Shown: positions 1-8,012, counted from the first letter of the stretch. The stretch is DNA of 64,000 nucleotides from Kitasatospora sp. NBC_00240 (GCF_026342405.1 NZ_JAPEMU010000001.1:5642001-5706000); one strand, 5' to 3'. Program-made: numbers and translations. Notes: generated by a model from the sequence alone, not told the origin.

Positions 1-34
1 CAACGAGCTGGTGGGAGCGTGGCCGGGCGCCCTG

Positions 35-1453
35 TCAGGCGGGCCAGACGGCGCGGCGCAAGGTCCGGTCGAAGGTCGCCGGCAGCAGGCCGAGGGCGAG
101 CAGGAGGGCCAGTACGGACAGCGCGGTGCCCGGTGCCACGTGGTCGAGCAGGACCCCGCTGCCGAACAGCCCGGCCGGCATGCCGACGGTGAACAGCGTC
201 ATGGTGGCCGCGATCACCCGGCCGCGCAGCTCCTCGGCCACCTGCTGGAACACCAGGAGGTCGATCATCACCCGCAGTGCCGGGACCCCGAGCCCCATCA
301 GGAACAGTGCCGCGAACACCGTCGCCGCCCCGCCCGGCAGCAGCGGCGCGAGGAACAGCGGCACGGCGAACCAGGCCACGGCCAGCAGCAGCGCACCGGG
401 CCCGGCCAGCCGGTGCAGCCGGGAGACCAGCAGCGCGCCGGCCATCGCACCCACCGCCTCGCCGGCCAGCGCCAGCCCGATGCCGCCGCTGGACACACCC
501 CGCTCCCGGAGCAGCACGATCACCGGCAGGACCACCGCCGAACCGACCAGGTTGATGCCGAACACCACCGCCAGGGTCGCCCGTAGTGTCCGGTCCGCGA
601 GCAGGTGCCGGAACCCCGCGAGGGCGCCGGAGCCGTCCTCCTTCGTCGCCGTCACCGCGTCCGTCGCTGTGCGAGCCACCTCGCCCGCTGCCCTGTCAGC
701 TGCCGAGCCCGCCGCCACGGTCGGTGCCGCCGGCTCGGCACGGCCGGGAAAGCGCACCAGGCAGGCGGAGGCGAGGGAGAGCAGCGAGGCCAGCGCGGCG
801 CCGAGGAAGGGCACCGCCCGCCCGGCCCCCAGCAGCAGCCCCGCCAGCGGCGGCCCGGCCAGCCCCGCGCCGCTCATCCGGGCCTCGTCCTGCGCGAGGG
901 CCTGCCGCAGCTGCTCCGGCGCCACCACCGAACGGACGGCGAGCAGCCGTACCGGCCCGCTGTAGGCGATCGTCGCCCCGATCACCACGGCGACCAGCAG
1001 CGCGTGCACCACGCTGAAGGCGTCCAGTGCCATCGCGAGGGGCACACTCAGGGCGGCCAGCAGCCGTACGGAGTCCGCCGCGATCAGCACCCGGCGGCGG
1101 TCGTACCGGTCGGCGACCGACCCGCCGTGCACCCCGCACAGCACCGACGCGGCGATCTGGAGCGCCCCGAACGCACCGGCCAGCGTGGACGATCCGGTCA
1201 TCGCGAGCAGCAGCAGCGGGTAGGCGGTGTCGGAGACGTGGAGTCCGAGCGTGGAGGCGGCCGAGCCGCCCCAGAGCAGCTGGAAGCGGAGGTTACGGCG
1301 CAGCGGCACCGGCTGCGCCGACTTTCGCGTGGCCGCCTGTGCCGTCCTCGGCTGTCCGGTGCCCTCCTGTGCCGTCTCCCTCCGCTCCGCCTCCCGCCGG
1401 GTTGCCCCCTGCCCCGCCGCGTCCTGAACCGCCGACGGCGCGTCCTCGGTCAT
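35..1453 (-). CDS. MFS-type exporter (12-TM)
   Basis: Integral membrane transporter of the major facilitator superfamily, probably a drug or metabolite exporter of the DHA type. After a charged N-terminal tail of about 60 residues the protein has successive hydrophobic segments, with an MFS loop-2 style motif (GGSVADRYDRRR) at about residue 110 and a long Ala-rich cytoplasmic loop near the middle. I place the start at the ATG at 1453 because a GGGG run sits 6 bases upstream; the ATG at 1459 is also possible. It is transcribed divergently from an ArsR-type regulator gene, which probably controls it. Substrate unknown. Confidence 0.85.
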   Translation of the reverse strand: MTEDAPSAVQDAAGQGATRREAERRETAQEGTGQPRTAQAATRKSAQPVPLRRNLRFQLLWGGSAASTLGLHVSDTAYPLLLLAMTGSSTLAGAFGALQIAASVLCGVHGGSVADRYDRRRVLIAADSVRLLAALSVPLAMALDAFSVVHALLVAVVIGATIAYSGPVRLLAVRSVVAPEQLRQALAQDEARMSGAGLAGPPLAGLLLGAGRAVPFLGAALASLLSLASACLVRFPGRAEPAAPTVAAGSAADRAAGEVARTATDAVTATKEDGSGALAGFRHLLADRTLRATLAVVFGINLVGSAVVLPVIVLLRERGVSSGGIGLALAGEAVGAMAGALLVSRLHRLAGPGALLLAVAWFAVPLFLAPLLPGGAATVFAALFLMGLGVPALRVMIDLLVFQQVAEELRGRVIAATMTLFTVGMPAGLFGSGVLLDHVAPGTALSVLALLLALGLLPATFDRTLRRAVWPA

Positions 1454-1485
1454 GGTCATTCCCCACCCCTTTGCGCTTGCGAAAG

Positions 1486-1526
1486 CATTCACGCTTAGGT
1501 GAATGATTACTGTTAGGTGATTGATT
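1486..1526. promoter_or_regulatory. Probable ArsR-type operator between divergent genes
   Basis: A perfect inverted repeat CATTCAC-N6-GTGAATG (1486-1505) overlaps two direct copies of TTAGGTGAWTGATT (1495-1508 and 1513-1526), offset by 18 bases. The element is AT-richer than its surroundings and lies in the promoter region shared by the exporter and the regulator. Inverted repeats of this size are typical of ArsR-family operators; binding is inferred. Confidence 0.55.
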
Positions 1527-1559
1527 GCGCAAGGGTGGACGGGCTGCGACAGTGGGCCC

Positions 1560-2243
1560 GTGGTCGACAAAGCCAAAGAACGCCAGGTGAACGACGTCGC
1601 GACGCTGAAAGCGCTCGCCGACCCCGTCCGGCTGGCCATCATCAGTGCCCTGATGCGGACCGAGGGCGAACCGCAGACCGTCAAGGAGCTCGCCGCCGCC
1701 CTGGGCGAGCCGCAGACCAAGCTGTACCGGCACGTCAAGCAGCTGGAGGCGGTCGGACTGATCGCCGTCGCCGGCACCCGGCTGGTCTCCGGCATCGTCG
1801 AGAGCCGGTACGTGGCCGCCCAGGGGTCGCTGCGGCTGTCCCGGGAGATGTTCTCCGTCGGGTCCGGCGTCCGGACCGAGGCGGTGGACGCCGTCCTCGC
1901 CGCGATCGACCTGGTCCGCGACGGGTTCCGGATCCAAGTCCGGGACGGCCGAATCGACTTCAGCGCGCCGGAGGACGGCTCGGCCGGCCCGCCCGCGTTC
2001 GTCGCGCACTTCTCCGTGCGCCTCGACCCGGAGCGAATGGTGCGCCTGCGCAGGGAGTTGGGTGCCATCTTCGAAGAACTCTCCGCCGAGGGCAGGAGCA
2101 CCGCCCCCGACGCCGTCGACGTCACCGCCTTCGCCCTGCTGTACGGCGTGCCGGTCGCCGACGCCGGCCCAGGCCGGACGGCCGGCACCGACTCCGACTC
2201 CGACTCCGATGTCGGCCCGGCTGCCGGGGTGGGGGCCGGCTGA
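1560..2243 (+). CDS. ArsR-family winged-helix regulator
   Basis: DNA-binding repressor-like protein of about 227 residues. The N-terminal winged helix (LKALADPVRLAIISAL, then the recognition-helix region LGEPQTKLYRHVKQLEAVGL) is typical of ArsR/HTH_20 proteins. No paired-Cys metal site is visible, so the ligand is probably not a thiophilic metal. The C-terminal half is a longer ligand-binding or dimerisation region ending in an Asp/Ser-rich tail. The start is taken as the GTG at 1560 because the conserved domain begins just after it; an ATG at 1521 would lie inside the putative operator. It probably regulates the divergent exporter. Confidence 0.75.
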   Translation: MVDKAKERQVNDVATLKALADPVRLAIISALMRTEGEPQTVKELAAALGEPQTKLYRHVKQLEAVGLIAVAGTRLVSGIVESRYVAAQGSLRLSREMFSVGSGVRTEAVDAVLAAIDLVRDGFRIQVRDGRIDFSAPEDGSAGPPAFVAHFSVRLDPERMVRLRRELGAIFEELSAEGRSTAPDAVDVTAFALLYGVPVADAGPGRTAGTDSDSDSDVGPAAGVGAG

Positions 2244-2470
2244 CGCTGCCGCCCGGTCGACAACCAGGCGATGTATCAGGCGAGTTGGAGCATCAGGCGG
2301 GGGTGTGGCGCGGCACGGTGCCGGCGCGGCCGGCCGTTGCCCCCGCCGGTCCCGGTGTGCCCCCGGGGTCGTGAATCATTCGGCGTAGAAAGGCTGGCCG
2401 GGTCAACTCCGGTGGCTCAACGTGTGGAACAGGCACATCGCCTGAACCACACCGAGAGGATGCGTTTCCT

Positions 2471-3277
2471 ATGCGTGCCATCTGGATGGCCGCCGCGCTG
2501 ACCACAGCCATCGGGCTGACCACGGTCACCGCGGCGTCCGCCACCGCTTCCGGCCGGACCGACCTCGTCGGCCGAAGCGCCCCGGGGCCCTTCGCGGCCG
2601 CGGCGACCGCCCCCCGCATACCCGTCCGGCCCGCCCTCGTGGCGCCGGTCGACGACACCCCCGCCGCCGACGCACCCGTCGCAGCCCTGCCGGCGGTGGA
2701 TCCGCCGGCCGCGGACCCACCGGCACTGCCGAGTACGCCCACCCTGCCCCAACTCCCGGACATCTCAGGCCTTCCGGCACTCCCCGCGCTGCCGGCGGTG
2801 CCCGAACTGCCCGACCTCACCTCCGCCCTCGGCGGTCTCGGTGACGTCCTCGGCCTGGTCACCGGCCTGATCGGCACCGCGCTCGGCCCGGTCGGCGCGC
2901 CGGACACGGGCGCCCTGCAGCAGCTGCTCGCCGACCTCCAGGCGACCGTGCAGTCCCTGCTCGGCCAGCTCCCGAACACGCCCGTCCCGGCACCGACCGT
3001 CCCGGCACCGACCAAGCAGCAGCCGAACAGCTCGGCGCCCGCCGCCGGCCCTCTGGCCACGACGGTCGCCAAGGCCCCGACCGGTACGGCGCCGAAGGCC
3101 CCGGCCGGCACCGCGGCCAGGACTCCGACCGGGACGACGGCGAACACGCCGGCCCGGAGCCCGTCGCTGGCCGCGCGGCCTGTCCTGCAGGACCAGCTCG
3201 ATCAGCTGAAGGCCAGAGCCAAGGCCCTGACCGACGCCGCGACGGCGGCCAGGGCGGCGACCACGGCGGCACGGTAG
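2471..3277 (+). CDS. Secreted Ala/Pro-rich protein of unknown function
   Basis: 268 residues with an N-terminal Sec signal peptide (hydrophobic stretch through about residue 26, TAASATASG). The mature part is low-complexity Ala/Pro/Thr, with a central stretch rich in LPALP-type motifs, a Gly/Leu segment around residues 115-145, and Lys/Ala/Thr-rich repeats (KAPTGTAPKAPAGTAA) towards the end. GAGAGGA lies 10 bases upstream of the ATG. No recognised enzymatic domain. The composition suggests an extracellular, wall-associated spacer-like protein; this is inference only. Confidence 0.65.
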   Translation: MRAIWMAAALTTAIGLTTVTAASATASGRTDLVGRSAPGPFAAAATAPRIPVRPALVAPVDDTPAADAPVAALPAVDPPAADPPALPSTPTLPQLPDISGLPALPALPAVPELPDLTSALGGLGDVLGLVTGLIGTALGPVGAPDTGALQQLLADLQATVQSLLGQLPNTPVPAPTVPAPTKQQPNSSAPAAGPLATTVAKAPTGTAPKAPAGTAARTPTGTTANTPARSPSLAARPVLQDQLDQLKARAKALTDAATAARAATTAAR

Positions 3278-3325
3278 CCGCTGCCCACCCGGTTCGGGGG
3301 GCAGCACCGCCCCGGGGTGACGAAC

Positions 3326-3363
3326 GGTGGTCCGGCCCTTGTGGGTACGAGGGCCGGACCACC
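3326..3363. terminator. Hairpin terminator after the secreted protein gene
   Basis: Perfect 14-bp stem: GGTGGTCCGGCCCT (3326-3339) pairs with AGGGCCGGACCACC (3350-3363). There is no T-run, as is common for actinomycete terminators. It lies about 50 bases after the stop of the secreted protein gene. Confidence 0.7.
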
Positions 3364-3403
3364 TGCGTCCACGTACTGCCCCCGGCCTGGCACGGAAACC
3401 GAA

Positions 3404-3467
3404 CCGGGAGGGCGCATCGAGGGCAGCGTCCGAATCCTCGGGCGCTGCCCTCGATGCGCCCTCCCGG
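3404..3467. terminator. Perfect 25-bp hairpin downstream of yajQ
   Basis: Arms 3404-3428 and 3443-3467 are exactly complementary over 25 bases, with a 14-base loop. It lies 39 bases past the stop of the minus-strand yajQ gene and between converging genes, so it probably ends transcripts from the right and perhaps from both sides. Confidence 0.7.
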
Positions 3468-3505
3468 TCGGGAGAGCCCGCGTTCGCGCGGCTCGGGGTG
3501 TCGTG

Positions 3506-3994
3506 TCAGCGGTAGTTCACGAACTGGATCGCGAACTCCAGGTCCTTGCCCTTCAGCAGTGCCTGGATGGTCTGCAGGTCGTCCCGGCTCTTCGAGCTGA
3601 CGCGCAGCTCGTCACCCTGGACCTGGGCCTTCACGCCCTTGGGGCCCTCGTCCCGGATGATCTTCGCGACCTTCTTGGCGTCGTCCTGCGTGATGCCTTC
3701 CTTGATGTCCGCGAAGATCTTGTACTCCTTGCCGGACAGCTGCGGTTCGGCCGCGTCCAGCACCTTGAGGGACAGGCCGCGCTTGATGAACTTGTCCTTC
3801 AGCACGTCCAGGATCGCCTTGACGCGCTCCTCGCCGTTGGCCTTCATCTCGATCTTCTCGCCCGACCGCTTGACCTCGCCGCCGACGTTCTTGAAGTCGA
3901 AGCGGGTGGCGATCTCGCGGGAGGTCTGGTTGATCGCGTTGTCGACCTCCTGCCAATCGACCTTCGAGACGATGTCGAAACTGGAGTCGGCCAT
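3506..3994 (-). CDS. yajQ: YajQ-family nucleotide-binding protein (UPF0234)
   Basis: 162 residues, the normal length of the family, starting MADSSFDIVSKVDWQEVDNA. It shows the conserved DFK, NGEERVKAILDVL and DELRVSSKSRDDLQTIQ segments of YajQ. Family members fold as two ferredoxin-like halves and bind nucleotides; cyclic di-GMP binding has been reported for some homologues. An AAGGAG lies 11 bases before the ATG. It is monocistronic, between a hairpin and tRNA-Tyr. Role in this organism unknown. Confidence 0.92.
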   Translation of the reverse strand: MADSSFDIVSKVDWQEVDNAINQTSREIATRFDFKNVGGEVKRSGEKIEMKANGEERVKAILDVLKDKFIKRGLSLKVLDAAEPQLSGKEYKIFADIKEGITQDDAKKVAKIIRDEGPKGVKAQVQGDELRVSSKSRDDLQTIQALLKGKDLEFAIQFVNYR

Positions 3995-4163
3995 GGTGTC
4001 TTGGTCTCCTTGATGCTCTGGCTTCACTGGCAGGGGTCCGCCCCACGGGGCAGACCGCCGCCCCAGCCTATCCAGCGCGGCCCCGTCGCCGCCCCCGACA
4101 GCCGGGTGGAGCCCTTGATCATCATGTGATCGATCGAGTGGCGGACCACCCCCTGTCATCAGG

Positions 4164-4169
4164 TATCGT
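4164..4169 (+). promoter_or_regulatory. Candidate -10 element of tRNA-Tyr
   Basis: TATCGT about 41 bases before the tRNA 5' end, with a poor -35 (GCGGAC) 17 bases further upstream. The assignment is from position and sequence only. Confidence 0.35.
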
Positions 4170-4210
4170 TTACCGAGTCGAACGGGGCAAGCCCCGCGAA
4201 ACACATCCCT

Positions 4211-4291
4211 GGCTGGTTGCCCGAGCGGCCAAAGGGAGCAGACTGTAAATCTGTCGCGCAAGCTACGCAGGTTCGAACCCTGCACCAGCCA
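4211..4291 (+). tRNA. tRNA-Tyr(GTA)
   Basis: Acceptor arms GGCTGGT (4211-4217) and ACCAGCC (4284-4290) pair fully. The anticodon loop CTGTAAA carries GTA within the stem GCAGA/TCTGT. There is a long variable arm (class II tRNA) and a canonical GGTTCGAACCC T-arm. The CCA tail is not encoded. Confidence 0.95.
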
Positions 4292-4302
4292 CCGGATAAC
4301 GG

Positions 4303-4343
4303 AACGGCCCTGATCTGCGGAAACGCAAGTCAGGGCCGTTTTT
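4303..4343 (+). terminator. Rho-independent terminator of tRNA-Tyr
   Basis: AACGGCCCTGA (4303-4313) pairs with TCAGGGCCGTT (4330-4340) and is followed immediately by T residues. It begins 12 bases after the tRNA. Confidence 0.85.
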
Positions 4344-4492
4344 GTATGCCCGGGCGGACCCTGCTCCCTGCTCGCCCCCGCTCCCGGGCGGTGTCTGCGG
4401 ACCGATGGCGGACCAGTCGCGGACCGCCGGCCCCCGGGCGCCGCCCCTCGGCGTCCGTCCGCGCGGACAGGGGTCGAGGAGCGGCGGGGCGG

Positions 4493-5092
4493 TCAGCCCT
4501 GGGCAGCGGCGAAGCGGTCGGCGACGTCGTTCCAGTTGACGACGTCCCACAGCTTGGTGACGTAGTCCGGTCGGACGTTCTTGTACTGCAGGTAGTAGGC
4601 GTGCTCCCAGGCGTCGAAGGCCAGCAGCGGGGTGGTGCCCTGACCGACGTTGCCGTGGTGGTCGTAGACCTGCTCGACGATCAGGCGCTTGCCGAGCGGC
4701 TCCCAGGAGAGGATTCCCCAGCCCGAGCCCTGGACGCCGACGGTGGCTGCGGTCAGCTGCTTCCTGAAGGCCTCGAAGCCGCCGAGGTGCTCCTCGACGG
4801 CATCGGCCAGGGCGCCGGTGGGGCGGTCGCCGCCGTCGGGCGAGAGGTTCTCCCAGAAGAGGGAGTGCAGGACGTGGCCCGACAGGTGGAAGGCCAAGGT
4901 CTTCTGGAGGCCCACCAGGCCGCCGAACTGCTCCTTGTCGCGGGCCTCGGCGATCTGCTCCAGGGTGTCGTTGGCGCCCTTCACGTAGGCGGCGTGGTGC
5001 TTGGAATGGTGCAGTTCCAGGATCTCGCCCGTCATCGCGCGCTCCAGTGCGGAGTAGTCGTAGGCGAGGTCGGGGAGGGTGTACTGGCCCAT
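4493..5092 (-). CDS. sodF: Fe/Mn-type superoxide dismutase
   Basis: 199 residues; cytoplasmic enzyme that disproportionates superoxide to oxygen and hydrogen peroxide. Metal ligands are recognisable: His28 in LELHHSKHHAAYV, His76 in VLHSLFWENL, and the Asp and His of DAWEHAYYLQYKN. In streptomycetes this family member is the iron-type SodF, made when nickel is scarce and the nickel enzyme SodN is unavailable. AGGAG lies 10 bases before the ATG at 5092. A Nur-like box lies about 60 bases upstream, which supports the name. An upstream in-frame ATG at 5185 would overlap that box and is rejected as the start. Confidence 0.93.
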   Translation of the reverse strand: MGQYTLPDLAYDYSALERAMTGEILELHHSKHHAAYVKGANDTLEQIAEARDKEQFGGLVGLQKTLAFHLSGHVLHSLFWENLSPDGGDRPTGALADAVEEHLGGFEAFRKQLTAATVGVQGSGWGILSWEPLGKRLIVEQVYDHHGNVGQGTTPLLAFDAWEHAYYLQYKNVRPDYVTKLWDVVNWNDVADRFAAAQG

Positions 5093-5458
5093 GGGATAGG
5101 GGCTCCTAGTCCGTGTGCTGATGGGTGTTCGGACGTGCCTCCGCCACACTATTGCGCATCGCTTGCAATTACCTACTGATGGCATCAGAGTGTTTCGTCA
5201 GGGGTGGGCGAGGCCTGTCAGCCTCCCCGCTGTGACAGTCCCGGACGCGCCCCGGTGCGCATCGGGGTCCTCCGTGCGAGCTGATCGTCTTCCCAACCGG
5301 CGCCCGCCGGGACGTCAGGCCCGCCCACCCCGAACCGCCCGCCCCGAACCGCCCGCTCCGAACGGGCCGGGCCGCCGGCGAGGGCGGCACGGCGAGGACG
5401 CCGGCCGGCCGCCAGGAGCGTCGGACGGGGCGGGGCGATTCGCGGCGGGTCGGGCGGG
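5093..5458. other. Intergenic stretch: Nur-like box plus 14-bp tandem repeat
   Basis: About 366 bases without a gene. It holds the sodF promoter region with the Nur-like box, and three imperfect 14-bp tandem copies of CCGCCCRCYCCGAA at 5321-5334, 5335-5348 and 5349-5362. The rest is GC-rich sequence in which I see nothing else. Confidence 0.6.
5152..5168. promoter_or_regulatory. Nur-like (nickel uptake regulator) box upstream of sodF
   Basis: TTGCGC-N5-TTGCAA matches the tTGCaa-N5-ttGCAA motif known for the Fur-family nickel sensor Nur of Streptomyces coelicolor, which represses sodF when nickel is present. It lies 60 bases upstream of the sodF start codon, in promoter position. Regulation here is inferred from motif plus context. 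Confidence 0.7.
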
Positions 5459-6724
5459 CTACTCCGGGGTGCTCTGGCGCGGCAGGGCGAGGGCCACCGT
5501 GTCGGCGAACTCCCGGACCGCGCTGGTCCGGCTGACGATCCGTCCGGCATGCACCACCAGGCGGCTGTGACCACCCGCGAGCGCGCCGGCCAGGCTGTCG
5601 CCGCGGATGGCGAGGAGCTCGGCGGGGAAGCCCGCGTCCACCCGTACGGGTGGCAGGCCGAGGGCGGTCCTGGCCCGGTTGGCGACGGCGTCGTAGGCGG
5701 CCTCGACGCTCACCCCGCCGGCGGCCAGCAGGTAGGCGGCCTCCAGCGGGTCGGCCCGGCCGGCGGGGTTGGCGGCGTCCCGCAGCGAGCCGCTGCCGGC
5801 CGCGATCGAAACCCCGGCCCTGGTCAACTCCGCCACCAGGGAGGGGCGCAGGCCGTTCGGACGGCCCGGGAGGCCGGTGCAGCCGCCGTTCTGCGGCAGG
5901 AGGACCAGCTGGATCCCGGCGCCCGCCAGCACGCCCGGGCCGTCCGGGCCGAGCCCGCCGCACGGGCCGAGGGTGACGCGCGGGCGCAGCGGGGCGAGCG
6001 CTGCGGCGAGTCTGGCCAGGGCGGCCGGCTCGGCGGCCTCGGTGTGCAGGTCGACGGGGCAGTCGGCCTCGCGGGCGGCCTCCAGCAGCACCTCGACGTA
6101 GCCGGCCGGGTCCGGGTCGAGGTCGGGGCAGCCGCCGGCGGCGGTGGCGCCCAGCTTGAGGGCGTCGCGCAGCTGGGCCCGGCCGTCCGCCCCGGCGAGG
6201 CCGGTGAGCAGCCGGGGCATCGCGACGGCCTGGAGTTCGGCCAGGCCCCGCAGGGACTGCCGGGCGGTGAGTACGGCCTCCAGGCGCCGCAGGCCGTGCA
6301 CATCGCCGATCCGGACGTGGGTGCGCTGGGCCGTGGCGCCGTAGCCCAGGGAGGTGAGGGCGGCTTCGGTGGCCCGGCGGGTCAGGTCGGCGGACGTCTC
6401 GGGGGGCGGGGCGGACAGGGCGGCGGAGAAGGCGAGGTCGTAGTGCGCGTGGGCCTCGGCGGGGGCCGGCAGGAGCAGGTAGCCGGCCAGGTCGATCCGG
6501 GCGCCGGTGGTGGCGGTGGGGCCGCCGGGCAGGGCGTGCAGCGGGGCGAGGCTGCCGACGGTGCCGACGGCCTGGATCCGGTCGCCGCTGATCCGGACGT
6601 CGACCACGCGGCCGTCCGCGAGGCGGGCCCCGGTGAGGAGCAGGACGGGGCCGTGCCCGAGCGGGTTGGCGGCCGGGCCGTGGCCCTGCTGCGGCCCGTC
6701 GGCGGGTGTGCTGTCCGCGGTCAT
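5459..6724 (-). CDS. Amidohydrolase-like protein, probably a degenerate cytosine-deaminase relative
   Basis: 421 residues with the layout of metal-dependent amidohydrolases. The N-terminal beta-sandwich (TGARLADGRVVDVRISGDRI) leads to a site resembling the HxH (AEAHAHYD), then DLHTEAAEP in the place of the third metal His. The next His position reads TLGPCGG, and the segment matching the GHDD ligand motif of CodA reads AAGSGSLRD, so the metal-binding Asp is replaced by Gly312. Length and domain order fit the cytosine deaminase/atzB-like group, but loss of two active-site residues suggests altered or lost catalysis. AAGGAG lies 7 bases before the ATG at 6724. Confidence 0.75.
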   Translation of the reverse strand: MTADSTPADGPQQGHGPAANPLGHGPVLLLTGARLADGRVVDVRISGDRIQAVGTVGSLAPLHALPGGPTATTGARIDLAGYLLLPAPAEAHAHYDLAFSAALSAPPPETSADLTRRATEAALTSLGYGATAQRTHVRIGDVHGLRRLEAVLTARQSLRGLAELQAVAMPRLLTGLAGADGRAQLRDALKLGATAAGGCPDLDPDPAGYVEVLLEAAREADCPVDLHTEAAEPAALARLAAALAPLRPRVTLGPCGGLGPDGPGVLAGAGIQLVLLPQNGGCTGLPGRPNGLRPSLVAELTRAGVSIAAGSGSLRDAANPAGRADPLEAAYLLAAGGVSVEAAYDAVANRARTALGLPPVRVDAGFPAELLAIRGDSLAGALAGGHSRLVVHAGRIVSRTSAVREFADTVALALPRQSTPE

Positions 6725-6956
6725 CGGCAGACTCCTTCCCGCGTTCCCCCGGGGCCCGCCGACGGGCCGGGAGGGTTTCGTGGCAGGCAAGATCGCTGGG
6801 GGTTCGAGCCTAGGGCGCCGCCGGGCGGGGTGCAGGGAGGCGGGCAATAGTCGTATCGGGTCGGGCCGTGGCCTTCGCAGGCGCTCCGGACGCCGGCTCG
6901 TCGATCGGTCGGGTGTGCGAGCCGCCCACCTGCGATCTTCCGGTCCGGATACGGAT

Positions 6957-6985
6957 TTCACCTCTGGCCGGGAACCGTGTAATCT
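6957..6985 (+). promoter_or_regulatory. Promoter of tRNA-Thr/tRNA-Met/rpmG
   Basis: TTCACC (6957-6962) and TAATCT (6980-6985) are separated by 17 bases, a good match to the principal sigma factor consensus. Predicted initiation near 6991 is a few bases before the tRNA-Thr 5' end at 6997. The following tRNA-Met and rpmG are probably on the same transcript. Confidence 0.6.
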
Positions 6986-6996
6986 CTTCCTCGTTC

Positions 6997-7069
6997 GCCC
7001 CTATAGCTCAGTCGGTAGAGCGTCTCCATGGTAAGGAGAAGGTCTGCGGTTCGATTCCGCATGGGGGCT
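6997..7069 (+). tRNA. tRNA-Thr(GGT)
   Basis: Acceptor GCCCCTA pairs with TGGGGGC (one G-T pair). The anticodon stem TCTCC/GGAGA encloses loop ATGGTAA with anticodon GGT. D-arm GCTCAGTCGGTAGAGC and T-arm GGTTCGATTCC are standard. CCA is not encoded. Confidence 0.95.
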
Positions 7070-7112
7070 CTGGTGAACGATTGTCAGCCTCGGCTGTCAT
7101 GAAGGTCACTGT

Positions 7113-7185
7113 GGCGGTGTAGCTCAGTTGGTAGAGCAAGCGGCTCATAATCGCTGTGTCACCGGTTCAAGTCCGGTCACCGCTA
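7113..7185 (+). tRNA. tRNA-Met(CAT), elongator type
   Basis: Acceptor GGCGGTG pairs with CACCGCT (terminal G-T). The anticodon stem AGCGG/TCGCT encloses loop CTCATAA with anticodon CAT. It lacks the three G-C pairs and the 1-72 mismatch of initiator tRNA, so it is elongator Met; the Ile-CAT alternative cannot be fully excluded by eye. It lies between tRNA-Thr and rpmG. Confidence 0.9.
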
Positions 7186-7268
7186 CCCCGCGTAGTCGGT
7201 CGGGAGATCGAACTCCCGGTCGGCTACTCTTGTTGTGTTCTCACCCATTGTTCTAGGAAGGCACTCCC

Positions 7269-7433
7269 GTGGCTGCCACCGATGTCCGCCCGAAGATCAC
7301 GCTGGCCTGCGTGGAGTGCAAGGAGCGGAACTACATCACCAAGAAGAACCGGCGTAACGACCCGGACCGTCTTGAGATGAAGAAGCACTGCCCCCGCTGC
7401 AACTCGCACACCGCGCACCGCGAGACCCGCTGA
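7269..7433 (+). CDS. rpmG: 50S ribosomal protein L33
   Basis: 54-residue large-subunit ribosomal protein, beginning (GTG) AATDVRPKITLACVECKERNY and ending HTAHRETR. Two CxxC pairs (CVEC, CPRC) form the zinc ribbon, so this is the zinc-binding form, used when zinc is available. AGGAAGG lies 6 bases before the GTG. It probably shares a transcript with the two upstream tRNAs and is followed by a strong terminator. Confidence 0.95.
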   Translation: MAATDVRPKITLACVECKERNYITKKNRRNDPDRLEMKKHCPRCNSHTAHRETR

Positions 7434-7474
7434 CCCCGTAAGGTGTCGCCGGGCCTGTGTGACTCAGGTCTCTG

Positions 7475-7519
7475 ACTCCGGGCCGCACCCCTTCCCAGGG
7501 GTGCGGCCCGGAGTTTTTT
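7475..7519 (+). terminator. Strong rho-independent terminator after rpmG
   Basis: An 18-bp perfect stem (7475-7492 with 7497-7514), a four-base loop and a run of six T residues. It separates rpmG from the dehydratase genes. Confidence 0.9.
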
Positions 7520-7549
7520 CGTATCGACCCGACCCCGGAGGAGTTGCCC

Positions 7550-8008
7550 ATGCCGCTCGACCCCGCCTTCATCGGGCGGACCTACCCGCCCACCGAGCCC
7601 TACGAGGTCGGCCGCGAGAAGATCCGCGAGTTCGCCGCCGCCGTCGGTGACGACAATCCGGTGTACTCCGACCCGGAGGCCGCCAAGGCACTGGGCCACC
7701 CGGACGTGATCGCCCCGCCGACCTTCCCGTTCGTCATCACCTACCGGGCCGCCGCCCAGGTGGTCGAGGACCCGGAGCTCGGCCTGGACTTCACCCGGGT
7801 GGTGCACGGCGACCAGAAGTTCGCCTACACCCGCCCGGTGCGGGCCGGCGACCGGCTCTCGGTCGTGGTGACCATCGACGCCATCAAGTCGCTGGCCGGC
7901 AACGACGTGCTGACGGTGCGCGGCGAGGTGTCCGACGGCAGCGGCGAGCACGTGGTCACATCCTTGATGACCCTGGTGGCCCGGGCCGCCGACGAGGCGG
8001 GGGAGTAG
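7550..8008 (+). CDS. hadA: HadA/HadC-like subunit of (3R)-hydroxyacyl dehydratase
   Basis: 152-residue hot-dog-fold protein of the FAS1-like dehydratase N-terminal family. It starts MPLDPAFIGRTYPPTEPYEVG and carries GDDNPVYSDPEAAKALGH and APPTFPFVI. In mycobacteria such subunits pair with HadB to dehydrate hydroxyacyl-ACP in fatty acid elongation; the HadA-type subunit lacks the catalytic Asp/His and helps bind the acyl chain. GGAGGAG lies 6 bases before the ATG. The partner gene begins 4 bases after its stop, so the two are certainly co-expressed. Confidence 0.85.
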   Translation: MPLDPAFIGRTYPPTEPYEVGREKIREFAAAVGDDNPVYSDPEAAKALGHPDVIAPPTFPFVITYRAAAQVVEDPELGLDFTRVVHGDQKFAYTRPVRAGDRLSVVVTIDAIKSLAGNDVLTVRGEVSDGSGEHVVTSLMTLVARAADEAGE

Positions 8009-8012
8009 CGCG

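Noticed and set aside
1..34. Any feature at the left edge
   Set aside because: Only 34 bases beyond the exporter stop codon; nothing recognisable.
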